A stretch of 6,434 bases of DNA from Actinomycetota bacterium (GTDB lineage Bacteria > Actinomycetota > Acidimicrobiia > Acidimicrobiales > CADCTF01): the NCBI GenBank assembly GCA_019348305.1, contig JAHWJQ010000125.1, positions 1 through 6,434 on the forward strand, written 5' to 3'. Positions 1 to 6,382 of the stretch are shown here, piece after piece. The translations under genes and the position numbers were made by a program. Every line of letters begins with the position of its first letter. The stretch's first letter is position 1. The notes beneath the pieces were generated by a model, which did not search any database, had not been told where the DNA came from, and saw only the letters and a program-made list of their open reading frames with translations.

Positions 1-484
1 CGAACTCGTCGGACTCGAGCACCGAGCCCGCCTCCTGGGGGTCGAGCCCCGCCTCCCCCGCCAACCGCACGAGGGTGTCGCGGTCTCCGATGGGCTGGCC
101 TTCGACGAAGGTCGCCGCCAGCAACCGCTCCTTGACCGCGTCCTGGGCCCCCCGGGCGGCGGCCAGGTGGAGGAGGCGGTGAGCGTCGAAGGTGTTGCCG
201 GGTCGGGCGATGTCGAACCGGAAGCGGAGACCTTCGCCGGCGGCGGCCGCCGTCATCTGGTCGATCATTTCGTTGGCCTCGCGCACCGCCACGCCGTACT
301 TCTGGGCCAGCCGCTCCGCGTAGTCGCCCTCGCGGACGGCCGGCACGGCGGGGTCGAGCTCGAAGGCCCGCCACACCACTTCGACCTCGTCGCGGTGGGC
401 GAAGCGGGCGAGCGCCTCTTCGAACCTCCGCTTGCCGATGTAGCACCAGGGGCAGACGACGTCGGACCAGATCTCGACTCTCAT
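1..484 (-). CDS. FrnE-like DsbA-family thiol oxidoreductase (C-terminus cut by window edge)
   Basis: This is a thioredoxin-fold protein of the DsbA/FrnE group, cytoplasmic in most members, which carry out thiol-disulphide exchange; some members are annotated as polyketide-type isomerases. The N-terminus MRVEIWSDVVCPWCYIGK is the family signature, with the redox CPWC pair at Cys11 and Cys14 straight after the first beta strand. The following helical-insertion sequence (residues 45-130, including ERLAQKYGV and the stretch around FDIARPGNTFDAHRLLH) also matches the family. No signal peptide is visible, which favours a cytoplasmic location. Only 161 codons lie in the window; relatives usually have about 210-240 residues, so the C-terminal cis-Pro and terminal helix region is partly missing. 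An in-frame ATG 11 codons upstream (517) has no ribosome site and would add a non-conserved tail, so 484 is preferred. The gene lies 57 bases downstream of the nuclease gene on the same strand. The family call is firm, the substrate unknown. Confidence 0.9.
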   Translation of the reverse strand, partial: MRVEIWSDVVCPWCYIGKRRFEEALARFAHRDEVEVVWRAFELDPAVPAVREGDYAERLAQKYGVAVREANEMIDQMTAAAAGEGLRFRFDIARPGNTFDAHRLLHLAAARGAQDAVKERLLAATFVEGQPIGDRDTLVRLAGEAGLDPQEAGSVLESDEF

Positions 485-541
485 GGGTCGGTCAACCCCT
501 GGCCCCGCCCCGATCATCCCCGGGCGGCCGAAGTCGGTCGA

Positions 542-1435
542 TCAGCCGTAGCTCTCACACCCCCAGCCGTCGCCGTCGGCATCGAGACGGTGGGGGTCAC
601 CGTGGGCGTGGTCGACCCGGACCTTGCGCCTGATGTCGCCACAGTCGAGGTCAGGTGGCGGCGGCGGGATGCAGTCGTCGGGGTAGGCCGGATGGCAGCT
701 CGCGGAGCTGCTCCCCTGGGCAACGGTGGCCGGTGGGGCGGTGGGTGCCGGTCCCGTCCCGCCACAGGCGGACCACAGCCCCCTGCCCGCCCGCCGCGCA
801 TCCTCCTCCGCCGATCGCAGCCGGCCCGCCAGATCGGCGTCCTCGCCCGCGAACTGCTCGAACCACTCGGCGGCGCCCTCGCTCACCAGAGCCTCGTTGA
901 TGCTCCGGCCGCCGATGTAGACCTCGGCCAGCGTGCGCCCGTAGCGATCCGTTTCGGGCCCGTTCGACGGCCGTCGCAGGGTCACCGCCTGGCCGCCAGC
1001 CAGGCGTCGCAGCGCGTCGGTTGCCTGGGCTCCGAAGCACTGGGAGGTCTCCGGGGCGTCGACCTGGGCGAGGCGGACACGGCGCCCGTCGGTTACGACG
1101 AGCGTGTCGCCGTCGGTGACGGAGCGCACCGAAAGCGGCACCGGCGTCGGCGTGGCCCCCTTCGCCGAGGTGGGCGGCGCCGTGGTCGATGCCGGCGGGG
1201 CGGTCGTTGATGCTGGGACCGGGACGGTGGTCGGTGCCGCGATGGTGGTGGAGGGTGAGGCGGTGGTGGGGACGGCGGCTGGCTCGGTGGGTGAGGCGGA
1301 TGGCGTTTTCCCCGTCGACGCCACCCGGGCTTCGTGCTCGCAGGCGCCGCCCACCGCCACCACCAACACGGCCGCGACCGCCGCCACGGAGCGGCTGAGC
1401 CAACGCCCCGCGATGTTCGTCCCCGTACCTGACAT
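542..1435 (-). CDS. Exported thermonuclease-like (SNase) protein with C-terminal Excalibur motif
   Basis: This predicted extracellular Ca-dependent nuclease has 297 residues. Residues 11-31 form a signal peptide: Arg11 and Arg15, a hydrophobic core, then VGGAC. Cleavage could follow Ala31, or Cys32 could be lipidated, although Gly at -3 is a poor lipobox. Residues 40-100 are a Thr/Pro/Ala-rich linker with a PASTTAP duplication, typical of a wall-spanning spacer. The staphylococcal-nuclease domain covers about 101-224. The catalytic positions by family comparison are all present: Asp108 in TDGDT, Arg121 in VRL, Asp126 and Glu129 in VDAPE, and Arg167 in DRYGRTLAEVY. A second Pro-rich linker leads to an Excalibur motif at 263-293 ending DADGDGWGCE, a calcium-binding-like loop with paired cysteines. 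The domain order is common in actinobacteria and bacilli. The weak ribosome site GGTGG lies just before the ATG. Sequence specificity (DNA versus RNA) and true anchoring cannot be read here. Confidence 0.9.
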   Translation of the reverse strand: MSGTGTNIAGRWLSRSVAAVAAVLVVAVGGACEHEARVASTGKTPSASPTEPAAVPTTASPSTTIAAPTTVPVPASTTAPPASTTAPPTSAKGATPTPVPLSVRSVTDGDTLVVTDGRRVRLAQVDAPETSQCFGAQATDALRRLAGGQAVTLRRPSNGPETDRYGRTLAEVYIGGRSINEALVSEGAAEWFEQFAGEDADLAGRLRSAEEDARRAGRGLWSACGGTGPAPTAPPATVAQGSSSASCHPAYPDDCIPPPPPDLDCGDIRRKVRVDHAHGDPHRLDADGDGWGCESYG

Positions 1436-1505
1436 GACGCCACCAAGCTCTGGCCGTCGGGCCCATCCCGTCGTTGTCGGTGATGTCGGCAGCGCGGGGC
1501 GCCTA

Positions 1506-1522
1506 CCGAAGGGGTTCTTCGG
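1506..1522 (-). terminator. Possible terminator hairpin downstream of the MpaB-family gene
   Basis: CCGAAG at 1506-1511 and CTTCGG at 1517-1522 form a perfect 6-bp stem around the 5-base loop GGGTT. It lies 18 bases beyond the stop codon of the oxygenase gene and 70 bases before the nuclease start, in the only gap over 100 bases among the leftward genes. No T-run follows on the minus strand, so it is at best a U-tract-poor terminator, a form often proposed for GC-rich actinobacteria. It could equally be a processing site or chance in such GC-rich DNA. Confidence 0.35.
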
Positions 1523-1540
1523 AGGCCGGCTTTCGGTCCG

Positions 1541-2452
1541 TCAGCCCGCTGGGGCCGCCGCTCTGGCCTTGGCCTGCATCAGCACCGGCGATGTCCCCAG
1601 CACGCCCCGCAGGGCCATGAGCAGCGCGCCGGTGGCGGGTCGGACGAAGCCGAGATCGGTGGCTCGCGGCCGCTCGATGCCGTGCAGCGCCCTCGCCCAC
1701 CCGGGCAGGAGGTCCTCGGCGGCCAGCACGAGGAGCTGGTGTGCGGCGCGGGAGGCAGGATCGCCCCTCATGGGCCGGCGCAGGAAGCGCATGACATCGG
1801 CGGCTTCTCGCCCGGCCACGAGCTCGGGCCGCACGGCGCGGAGGTACTCGCGCACCTCGGGGCGGCTGCGGGGGACCTCCGTCGCCCCCAGCTTCTCGGC
1901 CACCACCGCCATCTCGCTGTAGTAACGATCGAGGTCGGCCCCTCGACGGGGGAACGGTGAGTACCGCTGGTGGGCGCGGACGAACGACACCGTCTCGGCC
2001 ACGTGGATCCAGCGCAGCAGCGCTGGGTCGCTGGCGTCGTAGGGCCGGCCGTCGGGTGCCACCCCCACGACCCGGCGGTGCATGCGCCGCACGACGTCGA
2101 TGATCGACTCCGCCACCTCGGTCGACGCGTAGGTGGTCGCCCCCACGAACGACGACGTCCTCGACAGCCGCTCGAGCGGCGCCTCCCGGAACCTCGAGTG
2201 CTCGACCACGCCGGCCATGGCCAGCGGATGGAGGGCCTGGAGCATCACCGCCGAGATCCCTCCCACGAACATGGCGACGTCGGCGTGGATCGCCCAGGTC
2301 ACCGATGACGGGCCGAACAGACCGGGATCGCCGGGGGGGTCGGTGTACTGCTCCTGTGGGAAGCGGCTCGACGCGAACAACGAGCGAACGCCGCCGGCGA
2401 TCGACTGGCGGGCCAGGAGCGCGGGGTTGGGAAGGACAGGCACGTTTGCCAC
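1541..2452 (-). CDS. MpaB/DUF2236-family oxygenase-like protein
   Basis: This protein of up to 303 residues belongs to the oxygenase MpaB (DUF2236) family, which includes the haem-b latex-clearing protein Lcp and fungal MpaB; most bacterial members have no assigned substrate. The family pattern is clear: FGPSSVTWAIHAD (46-58), a glycine/alanine helix, LQALHPLAMAGVVEHS (71-86), RTSSFVGATTYAS (98-110), DPALLRWIHVAETVSF (142-157), then RYS and DRYYSEMAVVAEKLG. The histidines at 56, 75, 85, 125 and 150 are candidates for haem or metal ligands; which one binds is inferred only. No signal peptide is seen. The GTG at 2452 has GGAGA almost touching it. A GTG three codons later (2443) sits 10 bases after GGAG and begins VPVLPNPALL, so it may be the true start, giving 300 residues. 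The gene lies 39 bases after the small unknown gene and could share its transcript. Family call strong, reaction unknown. Confidence 0.88.
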   Translation of the reverse strand: MANVPVLPNPALLARQSIAGGVRSLFASSRFPQEQYTDPPGDPGLFGPSSVTWAIHADVAMFVGGISAVMLQALHPLAMAGVVEHSRFREAPLERLSRTSSFVGATTYASTEVAESIIDVVRRMHRRVVGVAPDGRPYDASDPALLRWIHVAETVSFVRAHQRYSPFPRRGADLDRYYSEMAVVAEKLGATEVPRSRPEVREYLRAVRPELVAGREAADVMRFLRRPMRGDPASRAAHQLLVLAAEDLLPGWARALHGIERPRATDLGFVRPATGALLMALRGVLGTSPVLMQAKARAAAPAG

Positions 2453-2491
2453 TCTCCGATGCTGCAGTGGTCGGCGGACTATGCCAAGTGG

Positions 2492-2779
2492 TCAGTCTTG
2501 CTCGTCGGGCTCGGCCAGCAGGTCGGCGCTGGCAGCCAACGCCGTCGCAAGCCCTGCTGCCCGCTCGAGGACGGCCGCCATGTAGTGCTGCGCGACGGCG
2601 CCCTGGCCCTGCAGGGGCGGGTCACCGAGCGAACGCAGCATCGCGGTGGGATCCCCGGCGGGCACGATCGGCTCGGTGGCACCCAGCGGGGGCACGGCCC
2701 GCCAGAGGTCGACGGACTTGGACTTCTTCGACCGCCGGCGCCGTCCCTGTGGCTGGCTGCGGTTGGGCGACCCGGTCAC
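2492..2779 (-). CDS. Small unknown protein translationally coupled to the SNF2 helicase
   Basis: I do not recognise a named family for this 95-residue protein. The GTG start overlaps the helicase TGA as GTGA. An AGGAGG ribosome site at 2784-2789, inside the end of the helicase gene and four bases from the GTG, decides this start over the longer open frame that extends to 3031. Residues 7-22 are strongly basic (RRRR at 13-16, then SKKSKS), which could bind nucleic acid. Residues 25-60 are Pro/Gly-rich with LWRAVPPLG and EPIVPAGDPTAMLRSLG. Residues 60-89 look like one Ala-rich amphipathic helix with QHYMAAVLERAAGLATAL, and the end is acidic. There is no signal peptide or membrane segment. The coupling implies production in fixed ratio with the helicase, so a subunit or modulator role is a reasonable inference, not shown. 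It is unlike the SWIM zinc-finger proteins sometimes found beside such helicases, having no Cys/His cluster. Confidence 0.75.
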   Translation of the reverse strand: MTGSPNRSQPQGRRRRSKKSKSVDLWRAVPPLGATEPIVPAGDPTAMLRSLGDPPLQGQGAVAQHYMAAVLERAAGLATALAASADLLAEPDEQD

Positions 2780-5700
2780 GCGTCCTCCTCGACGAGCAGC
2801 GTCTCTGGGCGCAGGCCGAGCGCCGTTCGCAACTGCTCGGAGTCGAGATCGGCGAGGGAGCTCGACTTCGGAAGCACGAGGTCGGCGATGTGGCGTTTGC
2901 CGGCCACCACCTCCTCGACCCGCTCGTCGACCGTTCCAGGGCACACCAGGCGATGGGAGATCACGGTCCGGCTCTGGCCGATCCGCCACGCCCGGTCCCG
3001 GGCCTGGTCCTCCACTGCGGGGTTCCACCAACGGTCATAGAGCACGACATGGCTGGCCGCAGTGAGGTTGAGGCCGGTGCCGCCGGCCTTGAGCGAGAGC
3101 ACGAGGGCGCCCGGCCCTTTGCCCTGCTGGAACTCCTCCACCAAGCGGTCCCTCGCGCCCCGCGCCAGGCCGCCGTGGTAGCAGGCGATGGGCACCCCGG
3201 TGAGCTCGGCCAAGTGGTCGGCCAGGCGCTTTCCCCACTCGGCGAAGTGCGTGAACACGAGGATCCGCTCGCCTGCCGCGAAGACCGCCCCCAGGATCTC
3301 CTCCAGGCGGGTCAGCTTGCCCGACCGGCCGGCCAGGGGCCGCCCGTCGTCCTGATAGTTGGCCGGATGGTTGCAGATCTGCTTGAGGGCGGTGATGGCG
3401 GCGAGGATGGCACCCTGCTTCGGTGGGCCGTTCTCCTGGCTGGAGTCTGCCAACAAGGCGTCGAGCACCGCTTGGTAGAGGCCGACCTGCTCGGCCGTCA
3501 TGGTGCAGCGGTCGAGCTCGTCGATGCGATCGGGCAGCTCGGCGGCCACCACGGGCTCGCTCTTGGTGCGGCGGAACACCAGGATGCCGTTGAGGGCGCG
3601 CAGGGCTGCTTCGCCCTCGCCCGAAAGCTGGGTGATGAAGGTCGAGCGCGAGCCCATGAGCCCGGGATTGGTGAAGTCGAGGATGGCCCAGAGGTCGCCG
3701 AGGCCGTTCTCGATGGGCGTGCCGGTGAGCGCGAGGCGGCCCTGCGCCGGGATGCGCCGCAGCTGCTGGGCCGTCTCGTTGGCGGGGTTCTTGATGGCCT
3801 GCGCTTCGTCCAGGACCACTCGGTGCCACTGCCGGGCGGCAAGGGCCTCGACGTCTCTTACCGCGGTGCCGTAGGTGGTGAGGACGATGTCGGCGCCTGC
3901 CACCTCGGCGTCGAGCTCCTCGGCTGATGCCCGGCCGGCGCCGTGGTGGACCACGACCCGGAGCCCGGGCACGAACCGGGCCGCCTCCGCCGCCCAGTTG
4001 CCCACCACCGCCGGCGGGGCGATCACCAGCGCGGGGCCGTTGCCGGCGGTGAGGGCGAGGTGGGCGAGCACGGTCGGCGTCTTGCCGAGCCCCATGTCGA
4101 GGGCCAGGCAGCCGCCCAGCTCGACTGCTTCGAGGAACCCGAGCCAGGCCAGCGCCTCTGCCTGGTAGCTGCGCAGCTCGCCGGTAAAGCCCGCCGGCCG
4201 GGTCTGGGGTTGCGTGGGGACGGCACTGGCCCGAGCGAGCAGGTCGGTGGCCCAGCCGGCGCCTTCGACCCTGAGCCCGCCGCTCAGGCGGCCCCCCTCC
4301 AGGCCCACGGCATAGCGGAGGACCTCGGCGCCGGTGAGAGTTGTCGTGCTGGCCCGCTCGGCCAGCGCAGCGGCCGCTTCCTTGAGATCCGCGTGGTCGA
4401 GCTCGACCCACCGGCCCCGGGAGCGCACCAGCGGGCGGGCCTCCGCGGCCAGCCGAGCCAGGTCCTGGGGGGTCAGCTCGACATCGTCGAACACCGCCGA
4501 CCAGCGAACGTTGCTGAGCTGGTGGGCGCCGACAGCGGTCTCGCCGGCAGGCTCGGTGAACAGCCGGAGGGCGGGGGTCGCCTTGCGCCGCGACAACGCC
4601 GGCACCCTCACGTCGAAGCCGGCAGCTCGCAGTGACGCGCCGGTGGCCGTCATGAGCTCCCAAGCCTCGGTCTGGGACAGGTACACCTGCCCCCGGCGCA
4701 GCCGGCCCGGCGGGCGCAGCAGAACCGGCAGGATGCGTTCGAGCCGGGCCAGCTCGTCGGCCAGGGCCTTGGTGTTCCTGCTGTCCGCGATGGCGAGCTC
4801 GATCGGGAGCAGTGGTCCCTCGGCCCCGGCGCCGAGCACCGAGAGGAACCAGGCATTGCTGGCATCAGGCGGGTCGAGCTGCACGACCAGCTTCGGCCGA
4901 TTGAGCGACGTCACCGGCTTGGCCCACCGATCGAGGCGCCTCGACACCTCGGACGCGGCGGCGGCAGGCGCCCTGAAGGACGAGCCGTCCAGCCGGGTGA
5001 CGACCGCCTCGGCAACCGCAGTGGGAGTGTGGCTCTTGGGGGGCGGCGCCGGCAGCTCGAGCAGCCGCGCCGCTTGGCTCACGACCGCGTGCACCACGGC
5101 GCCCAGGACGTCGAGGGCGACGTTGCGGGCTGGGGCCGCGGCGAGAGCGGTGACGGGACCGGGCATGGCCGCCGCCAGCCGGTCGAGCTCCGCCTCGTCC
5201 ACCAGCGCCGGCACCCAGCGCACGGCGACTTCGAGGGCGCTGCCGTCGAGCCCCCGGTTGCTGCGCAAGGTCGGCACCACTCCCCCGCGCGAGACGAGGC
5301 GCACTGCCGCCAGGGCGATGTGGCCGAGCCACGTCACGCTCGCGCCGGCGCCGTCGCTGCCCAGGCCGGCGGCGATCGCCACCAACCAGCCCAAGGCGTC
5401 AGCTACGGGGATGGACAGAGCTTCCGCGCGTGCGCCCCCGGGCAGGGGGACGGCCGGGTGCTGGCTCCAGCCGAGGGCCGGGCCGCCGATGGCCTCGAGT
5501 CGGTCGGACAGCTCCTCGGCGCTCGCCGGCGCGGTCCCCGGTCCGCCACCCCAGACCACCACCTGACCGGCCGACCAGGAGGCCTGCAGCAGCACCATGC
5601 CGGGCGGATCGGCGGTGGGGGCGGGCTGCAGGGCGGCGCGGGCGGGGGCGGGGACTTGGGCGGCGCCGGCGGGTGCGTGCGGGCGCGGCGCCAGGCGGTC

Positions 5701-5937
5701 GAAATGGGCCTCGAGCCGGTCCAGCACCCCCTCGAAGTCAGCCACGACCTGTTCGCGCTCGGGCCCCTTCAGCTGCAGGACGGCGTCGAGGTGCTCCTCG
5801 GTCTCCTCGATCAAGCGAGCGAGCGTGTTGCGCCACGCGCGGGGGTCGGCCTCGAGAAGGGCGACCTCCTCGGGAGTGGCGGTGCCGGCGGCCGCGGCCC
5901 ATGCCGCAGCCTCTAGAGCTTCTCTGACGTCGTGCAT
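2776..5937 (-). CDS. SNF2-family DEAD/DEAH-box helicase/ATPase
   Basis: This large SNF2/HepA-like double-stranded-nucleic-acid translocase has 1053 residues. Residues 1-395 have no family I can name: an acidic helical start, a Pro/Ala-rich linker (82-112), then hydrophobic alpha/beta sequence. Residues about 397-525 match the SNF2-associated domain (PF12419-type; VYLSQTEAWELMTATG, RWVELDHADLKE). The ATPase core has RSYQAEALAWL (589-599), motif I DMGLGKT (614-620, Lys619), Ia LVIAPPAVVGNW, II DEAQ (710-713), III LTGTPIEN (737-744), IV ILVFTHFAEWGKRL (892-905), and V-VI SLKAGGTGLNL to RAWRIGQ with Arg982 and Arg985. All core motifs look intact, so it should be an active ATPase. The ATG at 5937 has GAGGAG 12 bases upstream. 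The same frame stays open to 6324, but that extension covers the divergent promoter and the antitoxin gene and is not family-like. Its own stop overlaps the next gene's GTG. Target and pathway (repair, transcription recycling or defence) are not shown. Confidence 0.93.
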   Translation of the reverse strand: MHDVREALEAAAWAAAAGTATPEEVALLEADPRAWRNTLARLIEETEEHLDAVLQLKGPEREQVVADFEGVLDRLEAHFDRLAPRPHAPAGAAQVPAPARAALQPAPTADPPGMVLLQASWSAGQVVVWGGGPGTAPASAEELSDRLEAIGGPALGWSQHPAVPLPGGARAEALSIPVADALGWLVAIAAGLGSDGAGASVTWLGHIALAAVRLVSRGGVVPTLRSNRGLDGSALEVAVRWVPALVDEAELDRLAAAMPGPVTALAAAPARNVALDVLGAVVHAVVSQAARLLELPAPPPKSHTPTAVAEAVVTRLDGSSFRAPAAAASEVSRRLDRWAKPVTSLNRPKLVVQLDPPDASNAWFLSVLGAGAEGPLLPIELAIADSRNTKALADELARLERILPVLLRPPGRLRRGQVYLSQTEAWELMTATGASLRAAGFDVRVPALSRRKATPALRLFTEPAGETAVGAHQLSNVRWSAVFDDVELTPQDLARLAAEARPLVRSRGRWVELDHADLKEAAAALAERASTTTLTGAEVLRYAVGLEGGRLSGGLRVEGAGWATDLLARASAVPTQPQTRPAGFTGELRSYQAEALAWLGFLEAVELGGCLALDMGLGKTPTVLAHLALTAGNGPALVIAPPAVVGNWAAEAARFVPGLRVVVHHGAGRASAEELDAEVAGADIVLTTYGTAVRDVEALAARQWHRVVLDEAQAIKNPANETAQQLRRIPAQGRLALTGTPIENGLGDLWAILDFTNPGLMGSRSTFITQLSGEGEAALRALNGILVFRRTKSEPVVAAELPDRIDELDRCTMTAEQVGLYQAVLDALLADSSQENGPPKQGAILAAITALKQICNHPANYQDDGRPLAGRSGKLTRLEEILGAVFAAGERILVFTHFAEWGKRLADHLAELTGVPIACYHGGLARGARDRLVEEFQQGKGPGALVLSLKAGGTGLNLTAASHVVLYDRWWNPAVEDQARDRAWRIGQSRTVISHRLVCPGTVDERVEEVVAGKRHIADLVLPKSSSLADLDSEQLRTALGLRPETLLVEEDA
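2784..2789 (-). promoter_or_regulatory. Strong internal ribosome binding site for the small coupled gene
   Basis: Read on the minus strand this is AGGAGG, a full anti-16S match, within the last codons of the helicase gene and four bases before the GTG of the 95-residue protein. It supports independent re-initiation at the GTGA overlap and is better than the site in front of the helicase itself. Confidence 0.75.
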
Positions 5938-5945
5938 CTGTATTG

Positions 5946-5960
5946 GGCGCTCCTCGCGCC
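5946..5960 (-). promoter_or_regulatory. Ribosome binding site of the helicase gene within a small inverted repeat
   Basis: On the minus strand the sequence is GGCGC, GAGGA, GCGCC: a perfect 5-bp stem whose loop is the Shine-Dalgarno-like GAGGA. The core lies about 12-13 bases before the ATG at 5937, a little further than usual. It is the best ribosome site for this start. The hairpin could present or hide the site, or be coincidental in GC-rich DNA. Confidence 0.45.
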
Positions 5961-6036
5961 GCCCCCGTTCACCCGACGTGGGCAGCCGTCCGTGTGCCGG
6001 CCTTTTCGGAAGTGGCCTCGGACGAGACCTGCTCCA

Positions 6037-6053
6037 CCGCCCTTCGGGGGCGG
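6037..6053. repeat. Inverted repeat in the divergent intergenic region
   Basis: CCGCCC (6037-6042) and GGGCGG (6048-6053) form a 6-bp stem with loop TTCGG. It lies near the middle of the 190-base region between the helicase and antitoxin starts. It may be an operator, an RNA hairpin in the helicase leader, or chance, since short GC stems are frequent here. Confidence 0.35.
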
Positions 6054-6061
6054 GACGCCGG

Positions 6062-6073
6062 TGATCAAACGTT
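6062..6073. promoter_or_regulatory. Two adjacent 6-bp palindromes upstream of the antitoxin, possible operator
   Basis: TGATCA (6062-6067) is followed directly by AACGTT (6068-6073). The pair stands out as an AT-richer patch in a GC-rich region, about 43 bases before the predicted -10 of the toxin-antitoxin pair. Ribbon-helix-helix antitoxins bind short tandem or palindromic sites in their own promoters, so this is a candidate site. The position is somewhat far upstream, and no binding evidence exists. Confidence 0.25.
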
Positions 6074-6115
6074 ACTGGGTCGCTGGTGCATCCGCTGCCC
6101 CCGGGAAGCGCTCGG

Positions 6116-6121
6116 TAGAAT
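6116..6121 (+). promoter_or_regulatory. -10-like element for the toxin-antitoxin genes, likely leaderless transcript
   Basis: TAGAAT fits the actinobacterial TANNNT -10 pattern and ends six bases before the ATG at 6128, so transcription would be expected to begin at or next to the A of the start codon. No usable Shine-Dalgarno site is present: AGAAG at 6122-6126 is too close. No clear -35 is visible about 17 bases further upstream. TAGAA is tandemly repeated (6116-6120, 6121-6125), which may also act in antitoxin binding. Confidence 0.5.
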
Positions 6122-6127
6122 AGAAGT

Positions 6128-6382
6128 ATGGCGAAGCGTAAGATAACGGTGACGGTCGACGAGGAGCTGGTTGACGCCATCCGCGACGACGAGAAGGAGT
6201 CCTTGTCGGCCGTCGTCAACGCCGCGCTGGCGCGGGAGGTGGACCGCCGGGCCCGCCGAGCGGCTCTGGGCCGCATGCTTGCCGAGTGGGAGGCGAAACT
6301 GGGCCCGGTGGCACCCGAAGCCACAGCGGCAGCTCGGGCGGCCTTCGACGAGCTCGAGGCGATGACCGTGGGGGCGCAGTGA
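6128..6382 (+). CDS. Ribbon-helix-helix antitoxin of a type II toxin-antitoxin pair (VapB-like)
   Basis: This is an 84-residue probable antitoxin that would neutralise the PIN toxin encoded next and repress their shared promoter. The N-terminus MAKRKITVTVDEELVDAI has the basic beta strand (residues 3-10) and first helix of the MetJ/Arc fold. The second helix ESLSAVVNAALAREVDR follows at 24-40, with the turn around 21-25. Residues 41-84 are helical, charged and end acidic, as expected for a toxin-binding tail. The length is normal for VapB-type proteins. The stop overlaps the toxin GTG as GTGA, so translation is coupled. The gene diverges from the helicase across 190 bases and appears to have its own promoter with a leaderless start. 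It could in principle pair with another toxin class, but the following reading frame begins like a PIN domain. Confidence 0.82.
   Translation: MAKRKITVTVDEELVDAIRDDEKESLSAVVNAALAREVDRRARRAALGRMLAEWEAKLGPVAPEATAAARAAFDELEAMTVGAQ

Noticed and set aside
517..517. Upstream in-frame ATG for the FrnE-like gene
   Set aside because: It has no ribosome site and adds 11 residues not seen in the family, whose N-terminus normally starts at MRVEIWSD.
1180..1270. Repetitive G/T-rich stretch as a possible tandem repeat or CRISPR-like element
   Set aside because: It encodes the Thr/Pro/Ala stalk of the nuclease in the minus-strand frame; the repetition follows from the low-complexity protein.
2780..3031. 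Longer version of the small protein starting at 3031
   Set aside because: The extra 84 codons are a shadow of the helicase C-terminus on the same strand in another frame. The strong AGGAGG site and GTGA overlap fix the start at 2779.
2305..3927. 540-codon plus-strand open frame, and similar long frames at 167-1210, 4334-5566 and 3035-4663
   Set aside because: These overlap well-supported genes in other frames, have Arg/Gly/Ala/Pro-rich composition without motifs, and are expected from GC-rich DNA with few stop codons.
6117..6122. TATTCT on the minus strand as a -10 for the helicase
   Set aside because: It is the reverse complement of the antitoxin -10 region, has no matching -35, and would leave a leader of about 175 bases. 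No convincing helicase promoter was found by eye.
5938..6324. 129-codon N-terminal extension of the helicase reading frame
   Set aside because: It lies antisense to the antitoxin gene and across the divergent promoter region, is Arg/Ser/Pro-rich and not family-like. The ATG at 5937 has a ribosome site and begins the acidic helical N-terminus.
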